Shown here in pieces: positions 1 to 5,087 of a stretch of 5,087 nt of DNA (the stretch's first letter is position 1; each line of letters begins with the position of its first letter). The notes under the pieces were generated by a model. That model did no database searches. It was not told the DNA's origin and saw only the letters and a list, made by a program, of their open reading frames with translations. The translations under genes were made by a program, and so were the position numbers. The stretch spans positions 1-5,087 of the forward strand of contig JAAZMQ010000284.1 in the NCBI GenBank assembly GCA_012798745.1, written 5' to 3'. The stretch is from Bacteroidales bacterium (lineage in GTDB: Bacteria > Bacteroidota > Bacteroidia > Bacteroidales > Dysgonomonadaceae).

Positions 1-3
1 ACC

Positions 4-11
4 TATCTTTG
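4..11 (+). promoter_or_regulatory. Bacteroidota -7 promoter element of nfo
   Basis: The sequence TATCTTTG matches the Bacteroidota sigma-ABfr -7 consensus TAnnTTTG at every fixed position. It ends 27 bases before the nfo start codon, so transcription would begin near positions 15-20 and give a short leader of about 20 bases. The matching -33 TTG would lie about 20 bases further upstream, outside the window, so only half the promoter can be seen. The same eight bases occur in the cutC promoter. Confidence 0.6.
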
Positions 12-20
12 TTTAAACAA
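9..20. repeat. 12-bp perfect palindrome over the nfo promoter
   Basis: TTGTTTAAACAA is a perfect inverted repeat with no spacer. It overlaps the last three bases of the nfo -7 element and covers the expected transcription start. That is a suitable place for a repressor operator, but in A/T-rich DNA a 12-base palindrome can arise by chance. No binding protein can be named. Confidence 0.35.
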
Positions 21-38
21 TAGCAAATTTGTAGAAAT

Positions 39-881
39 ATGAAATACGTAGGTGCACATGTCAGTGCTGCAGGAGGAGTAGAAAATGCTCCGGTGAATGC
101 TCATCAAATTGGGGCAAAGGCCTTTGCTTTTTTTACAAAAAATCAGCGACAATGGTTTGCGGCTCCTTATACCGAACAAAATATTGAACTTTTTAAGGCG
201 CGCTGCAAAGAATTTGGATATTCTCCCGATCATATTCTTCCCCACGACAGTTACCTGATTAATCTTGGTCATCCCGAGGAGGAGGGTTTGAAAAAATCGC
301 GTGCGGCTTTTTTCGATGAAATGAAACGTTGCGAGCAACTTGGAGTGAACCGCTTTAATTTTCATCCCGGCAGTCATCTCAATCTGATATCGGAAGAGGC
401 TTGCTTGGACAGAGTGGCCGAATCTGTCAATATGGCATTGGAGAAAACGAAAGGGGTTACTGCCGTAATCGAAAACACGGCAGGACAAGGAACCAACGTG
501 GGTTATCGGTTTGAGCACTTAGCCTATATTATTGATAAGGTGGAGGATAAAACCCGAGTAGGGGTTTGTATCGATACAGCCCACACCCTGGCAGCCGGTT
601 ACGAGATACGTACGAAAGAAGATTACGAAGCTACGTTTCATCAATTTGACGAGATTGTTGGTTTTAAATTTCTGCGAGGAATGCATATCAATGATTCCAA
701 AAAAGAAGTAGCTTCGCGGGTCGATCGGCACGCCAATATTGGAGAAGGTATTATGGGTATGGACATTTTTCGGTTTATCATGAACGACCCGCGCTTCGAT
801 GATATGCCGCTTATTCTTGAAACACCCGACGAAACTTTGTGGCCTCAGGAAATACAATTGCTCTATTCGCTTATTCAATAA
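39..881 (+). CDS. nfo: Endonuclease IV (AP endonuclease, base excision repair)
   Basis: This enzyme cuts the DNA backbone 5' to abasic sites and trims blocked 3' ends during base excision repair in the cytoplasm. The 280-residue protein is a full-length member of the AP endonuclease family 2 TIM-barrel fold (E. coli Nfo is 285). All nine metal ligands of the trinuclear zinc site can be read, at the same residue numbers as in E. coli Nfo: H69, H109, E145, D179, H182, H216, D229, H231 and E261. They sit in the motifs PHDSYLINL, FHPGSH, IENTAGQG, CIDTAH, HINDSK, VDRH and LETP. The start at 39 is supported by the typical N-terminus MKYVGAHVSAAGG. Its leader is A/T-rich with no Shine-Dalgarno, as is usual in Bacteroidota. 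It is a single-gene unit convergent with the hexosaminidase gene. No defect is seen. Confidence 0.97.
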   Translation: MKYVGAHVSAAGGVENAPVNAHQIGAKAFAFFTKNQRQWFAAPYTEQNIELFKARCKEFGYSPDHILPHDSYLINLGHPEEEGLKKSRAAFFDEMKRCEQLGVNRFNFHPGSHLNLISEEACLDRVAESVNMALEKTKGVTAVIENTAGQGTNVGYRFEHLAYIIDKVEDKTRVGVCIDTAHTLAAGYEIRTKEDYEATFHQFDEIVGFKFLRGMHINDSKKEVASRVDRHANIGEGIMGMDIFRFIMNDPRFDDMPLILETPDETLWPQEIQLLYSLIQ

Positions 882-933
882 TCGACGGTTACAATCGGGT
901 CTAACAACATACTATATTTAAAAGGTTTACAAT

Positions 934-966
934 AAAAAAACGCACCGGAAAAATGCCGGTGCGTTT
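934..966 (-). terminator. Intrinsic terminator of the cutC-hexosaminidase unit
   Basis: An 11-bp perfect stem (938-948 paired with 956-966, core CGCACCGG/CCGGTGCG) closes a 7-base loop. Read on the minus strand, the hairpin is followed by a run of seven T (A run at 934-940), the classic intrinsic terminator arrangement, 32 bases past the hexosaminidase stop codon. Read on the plus strand, only three T, already counted in the stem, precede a mixed tail. Termination of nfo transcripts here should therefore be weaker. It is the only strong hairpin in the 116-base convergent intergenic region. Confidence 0.9.
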
Positions 967-997
967 GCTGTATTTATATAGGTATGTTGGTTTGCAA

Positions 998-3331
998 TTA
1001 GTCCAACACAATTTCATCAACAAAAATAAAAGCCCTATTCCCTTTTCCGGGATGCCATGCCGGCATAATAGAAGGCTTCACTGTGACTTTGAAATAGCGG
1101 GCGGTTACCGGATCGAAGGTCAATGTATGTGTTACCACATCGGACCAATTTTCCATTTTCGCATCAATAAATTTTTCACTTTTCACTGTGGTGAAAACGG
1201 AATCGTTGTTCGATGAAGCAACCGTTATTTCCGATGCATCGAAAACCCAGTCACCGGTTACTACGGCATTTCTGATTTCGGCTTTGGATATCGTTGTGGG
1301 TTCAAGCACATCGATTACAGCTATCAGATCTTCGGCTTGAAATCCAATCCATCGACCGGTTTTGTAGTTTGCGCTTTTCCCGAACAAACCGTCAACCAAC
1401 ATAGCTGCGCCCCCAAAAGCATAATTGGGAGCAGGATGAGTGAGCAAAGTAATGGGTTTAAAGGTTGCCTTGCTTACCCTGACTTTTTCGGTGTATACTT
1501 TGCTGTTTTTTCCTCCTTCGCGAATAGCTACAGCTTTAATTTCGGCATTATCCTTTATGGTAAACTTGCCCTCGTACAACGTAGAGGACGTTGTGGGGTC
1601 ACTTCCATCAAGCGTGTAATAGATGGGTGCATCGTCAATGGTAGAGAGTTCTACCTCCAGCGAATTGGTGTCGAAATTGGGTGTCAATTTAGCCTGGATA
1701 TCGAAAACATGCGTTGCATAATTGTATCCGAGTCTGTCGTATACAGCCAATAGACGAGGTAATCTTTTCAGAAATTCTTCGTAATTTTTCTTTTCGGGTT
1801 GCATCCATTGTACTTCACAGAGTGCGGCAATGCGTGGCATGACCATATACTCTACATGTTCGGGTGTTTTAATATATTCAGTCCAAAGATTGGCTTGCGG
1901 ACCCAAAATGTGTTTCTTTTGTTCGGGGGTCAGCACTTCGGGAACAGGTTCAAAGCTATACACTTTTTCAAGGGGAACGTATCCTCCGATAGACAGAGGT
2001 TCGTTTTCGATATCTTGAGTTTGATAATAATCGAAATAGCAATACGAGGTGGGTGCCATAATTACATCGTGATTCATCTGAGCTGCAAGGATACCTCCTT
2101 GTATGCCGCGCCACGACATTACAGTGGCATTGGGTGCAAGCTCGCCTTCCAGAATTTCATCCCAACCAATGATATTTCTTCCGTGATCGTTTAAGAATTT
2201 CTCGATACGTGCAGTAACATAGCTTTGAAGGTAATGTTCGGCAGTGTGTTTGCTGTCGCCTTTCAGCCCAAGTTCTTTAATGCGTCGTTGACAGTGGGGG
2301 CATTTCTCCCAACGAACCTTAGGACATTCGTCGCCGCCGATGTGAATGTATTCCGAAGGAAAAAGCTCCATCACTTCGCTAAGTACGCCTTCTAGAAAGA
2401 TGAAGGTTGAATCTTTTCCCGGACAGAGTACGTCTTCAAAAACTCCCCATTCTTTTGCCACTTCGTATGGGCCACCGGTACATCCGAGTTCGGGATAGGC
2501 AGCTAAAGCAGCCAGCATATGTCCGGGAAGGTCGACTTCGGGAATGATAGTAATGTAACGTTCTTCGGCATATTTCACGATATCTCTGATTTCATCTTGT
2601 GTATAAAATCCACCGTGCGGCGTGCCGTCGTATTCTCCTGTATTTCTCCCAATAACGGTTTCTTTTCTGAAAGCACCGATTTCGGTGAGTTTGGGGAATT
2701 TTTTGATTTCGATTCTCCAGCCCTGATCGTCGGTCAAATGCCAATGGAATCGGTTGATGTTATGCAGAGTCAGCATATCGATGTATCTTTTTACAAACTC
2801 AACCGGTTCGAAATGACGCGCAACATCGAGCATCATTCCCCGATAGCCGAATCGGGGTTGGTCATTGATGATGACTTGCGGATAGGTTACCGTGATATTT
2901 TTTCCGATAGGTGTTGCTTTTCGTAACGTTTGAATACCGTAGAAAACACCCGCTTCGCTCGATCCGGTTATGGTAATGGTGTTTTCGTTAACTTCGATTC
3001 GGTAAGCTTCCGGATTTTCGTTTTCCAGTCCCAGTGCCAGAACAATGGCATTTTTTTGTGGAGCAGTGGGGGTAGTTTCGAGCTTAATGCCTGTGGCGGT
3101 TTCCAAATATTCTGCCAGGAATCGGGCGTTACGTTGCATTTTTTCGTTTTCTTGCGGGAAAACGATTTTTGTGGCTTTCGATAACGTAAAAGAAGCCCCA
3201 TTTTCCGTAGTTATTTCGGAAGGAAGCGGTACTACCTCGTAATAGGCCTCTTTTATTTCTTTTTTTCCGGAACAGGAAAATAAAAGTCCTGTCGCTGCCA
3301 CACACATAATAAAATACCTGATCTTTTTCAT
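998..3331 (-). CDS. GH20 beta-N-acetylhexosaminidase, lipoprotein
   Basis: The enzyme should remove terminal beta-linked GlcNAc or GalNAc from glycans by the substrate-assisted mechanism of family GH20. The 777-residue protein starts with a lipoprotein signal (lipobox LFSC, lipidated Cys20). A GH20b-like N-terminal domain spans about 30-155 and the catalytic barrel about 158-510. Barrel motifs are FHWHLTDDQGWR (195-206), PEVDLPGH (264-271), HIGGDE (330-335) with the catalytic pair D334-E335, GWDE (389-392), MSWRG (405-409) and NLWTEY (481-486). A chitobiase-C/Fn3-like module follows at about 555-620 (YYTLDGSDPT). A discoidin-like (F5/8 type C, CBM32-like) module occupies about 630-777. The eight residues after Cys20 contain no acidic surface-export signal, so a periplasm-facing anchor is as likely as surface display. 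The gene lies 40 bases after cutC with no visible promoter of its own, and a terminator follows it. The exact substrate (host glycan, chitin fragment or peptidoglycan-derived) cannot be read from sequence. Confidence 0.95.
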   Translation of the reverse strand: MKKIRYFIMCVAATGLLFSCSGKKEIKEAYYEVVPLPSEITTENGASFTLSKATKIVFPQENEKMQRNARFLAEYLETATGIKLETTPTAPQKNAIVLALGLENENPEAYRIEVNENTITITGSSEAGVFYGIQTLRKATPIGKNITVTYPQVIINDQPRFGYRGMMLDVARHFEPVEFVKRYIDMLTLHNINRFHWHLTDDQGWRIEIKKFPKLTEIGAFRKETVIGRNTGEYDGTPHGGFYTQDEIRDIVKYAEERYITIIPEVDLPGHMLAALAAYPELGCTGGPYEVAKEWGVFEDVLCPGKDSTFIFLEGVLSEVMELFPSEYIHIGGDECPKVRWEKCPHCQRRIKELGLKGDSKHTAEHYLQSYVTARIEKFLNDHGRNIIGWDEILEGELAPNATVMSWRGIQGGILAAQMNHDVIMAPTSYCYFDYYQTQDIENEPLSIGGYVPLEKVYSFEPVPEVLTPEQKKHILGPQANLWTEYIKTPEHVEYMVMPRIAALCEVQWMQPEKKNYEEFLKRLPRLLAVYDRLGYNYATHVFDIQAKLTPNFDTNSLEVELSTIDDAPIYYTLDGSDPTTSSTLYEGKFTIKDNAEIKAVAIREGGKNSKVYTEKVRVSKATFKPITLLTHPAPNYAFGGAAMLVDGLFGKSANYKTGRWIGFQAEDLIAVIDVLEPTTISKAEIRNAVVTGDWVFDASEITVASSNNDSVFTTVKSEKFIDAKMENWSDVVTHTLTFDPVTARYFKVTVKPSIMPAWHPGKGNRAFIFVDEIVLD

Positions 3332-3371
3332 GTCATTTTATATTTAGTTATTTTGGCTTATATAATTAATT
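3332..3371 (-). other. cutC-hexosaminidase intergenic gap, no promoter seen
   Basis: This 40-base, strongly A/T-rich spacer holds no TAnnTTTG element on the minus strand and no stable hairpin with a T tract. The hexosaminidase start is preceded by an A-rich stretch (AAATATAAAATGAC) rather than a Shine-Dalgarno, as is usual in Bacteroidota. This supports reading cutC and the hexosaminidase gene as one transcript. Confidence 0.55.
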
Positions 3372-4148
3372 TTAATATCGGATTAAATTGTTATCGCTAT
3401 TTGCTTGTTGTAAATTTTTTAAGGCTTTTGCTACACGTGAAGCACTGGTAATTTCTTGTGCATACTCGTCTATAGTGATTGTTGTTCCTCCCATAGAGAG
3501 ATTTGGAGTACGGTAGATCATATTACTTTCTATTTTCTCACGTACCGATAAATGAAACTCTTTCGCTCCTGTTTCGTGTGCGATTTTTGCGATATTATAT
3601 TCGTTGATACCGCTTCCCGGCATAATAATGATACGCTCGTCGGCTTGTTTAACCAATTGCCTTATCAAGGGGATGCCTTGTTCGGCTTTTGGTTTTCTGC
3701 CTGAAGTAAGAATCCTGTCGCATCTCAAAGATATAATATTTTCCATACTTTCAAAAGGATTGCGGCACATATCGAATGCCCTGTGAAAGGTAACGCTCAT
3801 GCCCTCTGCTGCATCTATCAACTCGCGGTTTCGTTGCATGTCCACATCGCCCTGCGGAGTAAGGCAGCCTATTACGATACCATCGACATTCAGCTTTTTG
3901 GCCATCTCGATATCTTTGAGCATAATTTGATGTTCTAAAGCGGAATAAAGAAAATCGCCGCCTCGTGGACGAATAATTACGTGAAGCTTAATATTCAGCA
4001 ATTCACGTGCTAACGCGATGCTGGCATACGAAGGAGTTGTGCCGCCTTCGGGAATGGATGCGCAAAGTTCTACCCGATGAGCTCCGCCTTTTTGTGCTTC
4101 CAAACAACTGGCAATGGAATTGGCACATATTTCTATTTTATAATTCAT
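3372..4148 (-). CDS. cutC: CutC family protein (TIM barrel, role unsettled)
   Basis: This is a 258-residue cytoplasmic protein, slightly longer than the usual length of about 245-250, with no signal peptide or membrane segment. Family motifs run through its whole length: IEICANS (5-11), RVELC with E27 (25-29), HVIIRPRGGDF (56-66), GCLTPQGDVD (94-103), TFHRAFD (120-126), RILTSG (145-150), MPGSGI (176-181) and FHLS (198-201). The family was named for copper homeostasis. In E. coli the copper phenotype has been traced to MicL, a small RNA made from within the cutC gene, so a direct copper role is doubtful. The six cysteines here (8, 15, 29, 95, 128, 143) form no CxxC or His-rich metal-binding motif. 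The start at 4148 is supported by the family N-terminus and an A-rich leader without Shine-Dalgarno. It lies 40 bases upstream of the hexosaminidase gene, probably in one transcript. The extra C-terminal tail (about 249-258) is polar and probably disordered. Confidence 0.95.
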   Translation of the reverse strand: MNYKIEICANSIASCLEAQKGGAHRVELCASIPEGGTTPSYASIALARELLNIKLHVIIRPRGGDFLYSALEHQIMLKDIEMAKKLNVDGIVIGCLTPQGDVDMQRNRELIDAAEGMSVTFHRAFDMCRNPFESMENIISLRCDRILTSGRKPKAEQGIPLIRQLVKQADERIIIMPGSGINEYNIAKIAHETGAKEFHLSVREKIESNMIYRTPNLSMGGTTITIDEYAQEITSASRVAKALKNLQQANSDNNLIRY

Positions 4149-4197
4149 CTTTTATTAGGTATTTCTTTGTTATACCCGAGATATTATGAGATCTTAA

Positions 4198-4215
4198 AAA
4201 GATAGTGCAAAGATA
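4198..4215. repeat. Direct repeat AAAGATA at the cutC promoter
   Basis: AAAGATA occurs at 4198-4204 and again at 4209-4215, 11 bases apart start to start, close to one helical turn. The second copy lies within the -7 element as read on the minus strand, and the first lies at the expected transcription start. It may be a tandem protein site, a second weaker -7-like element (TATCTTTT) or chance in A/T-rich DNA. Confidence 0.35.
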
Positions 4216-4238
4216 ATTCTTGCGTAACGATAAACCAA
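4208..4238 (-). promoter_or_regulatory. Bacteroidota promoter of the cutC unit
   Basis: On the minus strand, a -33 TTG (4238-4236), a 20-base spacer and a perfect -7 TATCTTTG (4215-4208) fit the Bacteroidota consensus TTG-N19-21-TAnnTTTG. Transcription should start near 4200, giving a leader of about 50 bases before the cutC start at 4148. The element lies in the 115-base gap after the C11 peptidase stop, so cutC can be expressed independently of that gene. Confidence 0.75.
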
Positions 4239-4263
4239 GATGAACCGACGCTTCACATTTTTT

Positions 4264-5087
4264 TTAGTGGGTTGCTTTATACCAACTTGTTTTTGTCTTA
4301 TCGTTGATTACTCGCGAATTAATACTGGGGTCGGAAGTTGTGATTCCGGAATAGACGTTGATTGGTATAGCTCCTTTACTTTTCGAATAAAATTCCTTTG
4401 TATGTGTTTTGTAAGGAACCGTACGATTTAGCCGGTATTCGAATTGCATCAACAACTCCTCATCTTTGCACAAATGGGCTACATAATCGCCATAATCGTA
4501 AAATATGGGCGGATCATAGCCATCCATCCGTTGTAACGAATCGAGTTGCGCAGTATCAAAGGTATAAAGACTGTTTATTTCTCTCATGAGGGATGCGGTA
4601 GAAGTCAGTTCCGAACAATCGGTTACCGCCAATGTTCCATAGGGCGCTTCATAATAAGTAGAATAGAATGAGTAAAATCCGTTGCAAACGGCTTCATAAT
4701 CGGGTTTTCCCAGCAGATATTCTCCTATGATTGAATAAGGCATGCCATAAGCCATTATTTCTGTAGGTGAAGCTATCATATAATCTGTTACGTTGCGTAA
4801 TTCATAAGCCACCTCTATTTGGGACATGTAGCAATTATCGAAAAGAATATATTCCATTTTCAGGTTGGCATTCCTAATGCCTTCTTCCAACGTGGTGATA
4901 TCGGTTTGATACTTGCCGGTTGTTCCGCCAAAGAAACGGGTGTGGAATGTTCCTTCGTATTCCCAGTAATTTTTAAAGGATGATGCGGATGTGGATAATG
5001 CTCTTACCGTTGTTGGGTAAGTTGGGTAAACAGGGAGCCAACCCATGCCATGACCTCCGATAATCATAGCGTAGGTTAGCGCCGGAG
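4264..5087 (-). CDS. Clostripain-like C11 cysteine peptidase, 3' part only
   Basis: The gene runs off the right edge of the window. The frame stays open to 5087, and the first ATG inside (5067) is internal, because the family strand leading to the catalytic His is read upstream of it (PALTYAMIIGGHGMGW). The start and signal region are therefore missing. About 273 residues are visible. Family C11 enzymes are secreted or lipoprotein peptidases that cleave after Arg or Lys with a His-Cys dyad. Here the His is in GGHGMGW (codon 5050-5052) and the Cys in LFDNCYMS (codon 4831-4833), followed by the family block EVAYELRNVTDYMIASPTEI. In-frame pieces such as WEYEG and TRFFGG resemble Bacteroidales C11 proteins. 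The His-Cys spacing is 73 residues, longer than I recall for clostripain (55) or PmC11 (46). The C-terminus ends normally with TAA at 4264-4266. No clear terminator follows, but cutC has its own promoter in the gap. Substrate and maturation cannot be read from this part. Confidence 0.88.
   Translation of the reverse strand, partial: PALTYAMIIGGHGMGWLPVYPTYPTTVRALSTSASSFKNYWEYEGTFHTRFFGGTTGKYQTDITTLEEGIRNANLKMEYILFDNCYMSQIEVAYELRNVTDYMIASPTEIMAYGMPYSIIGEYLLGKPDYEAVCNGFYSFYSTYYEAPYGTLAVTDCSELTSTASLMREINSLYTFDTAQLDSLQRMDGYDPPIFYDYGDYVAHLCKDEELLMQFEYRLNRTVPYKTHTKEFYSKSKGAIPINVYSGITTSDPSINSRVINDKTKTSWYKATH

Noticed and set aside
3..878. Minus-strand open frames opposite nfo
   Set aside because: They lie entirely over a gene with all nine catalytic ligands intact, and their translations show no family motif. 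They are shadows of the nfo codon pattern.
985..1008. Inverted repeat TGTTGG/CCAACA around the hexosaminidase stop codon
   Set aside because: It has a 6-bp stem with a 12-base loop and no T tract, overlaps coding sequence, and is weak beside the adjacent 11-bp terminator stem.
953..3242. Several plus-strand open frames of 60-140 codons antisense to the hexosaminidase gene
   Set aside because: The minus-strand gene is full length with every GH20 motif. The antisense translations are low-complexity, lack leaders with a promoter, and match no family.
4149..4207. Possible riboswitch or structured leader of cutC
   Set aside because: The leader is only about 50 bases and A/T-rich. The one hairpin (ATCTT/AAGAT, 4191-4203) has a 3-base loop and lies at the expected transcription start, so no known riboswitch pattern fits.
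4149..4263. A single operon of C11 peptidase, cutC and hexosaminidase
   Set aside because: A complete promoter lies in the 115-base gap before cutC. Read-through cannot be excluded because no terminator was seen after the peptidase, but one operon is not needed to explain the layout.
4240..4589. Plus-strand open frames opposite the C11 peptidase gene
   Set aside because: They overlap the conserved C-terminal part of the peptidase and have no promoter or recognisable domain.
1..5087. CRISPR arrays, insertion sequences, tRNA or rRNA genes, attachment sites
   Set aside because: I saw no regularly spaced repeats, transposase motifs, cloverleaf or rRNA sequence. The gene-free gaps are all under 120 bases.

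Overview
The window looks like an ordinary stretch of chromosome from a member of the Bacteroidota, most likely the order Bacteroidales. Three things point there. Two gene starts are preceded by the Bacteroidota -7 promoter element TAnnTTTG, as TATCTTTG in both cases. All start codons have A/T-rich leaders with no Shine-Dalgarno sequence. The gene content is also typical: a lipoprotein GH20 hexosaminidase with C-terminal accessory domains, a CutC-family protein and a clostripain-like C11 peptidase of the Bacteroidales type. Genus cannot be set from the sequence alone.

Layout: a plus-strand gene for endonuclease IV (nfo, 39-881) converges on a minus-strand block. A short intergenic region (882-997) holds a strong intrinsic terminator oriented for the minus strand. 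The minus-strand block, read in its own direction, starts beyond the right edge of the window. It contains the 3' part of a C11 cysteine peptidase gene (4264-5087, start missing), a 115-base gap with a good Bacteroidota promoter, cutC (3372-4148), a 40-base gap, and the GH20 beta-N-acetylhexosaminidase gene (998-3331).

How the genes work together: cutC and the hexosaminidase gene probably form a two-gene transcription unit. It would start at the promoter at 4208-4238 and end at the terminator at 934-966, because no recognisable promoter lies in the 40 bases between the genes. The hexosaminidase should release terminal GlcNAc or GalNAc at the cell envelope. The role of CutC is unsettled, and its place beside a glycosidase makes a sugar-related role worth testing. 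Nfo is an independent DNA-repair gene. The C11 peptidase is probably transcribed separately, though no clear terminator separates it from cutC.

No mobile element, CRISPR array, RNA gene, broken gene or clearly new system was found. The findings are modest: promoter architecture, a palindrome and a helical-turn direct repeat at promoters, the CutC-GH20 linkage, and a long His-Cys spacing in the peptidase.
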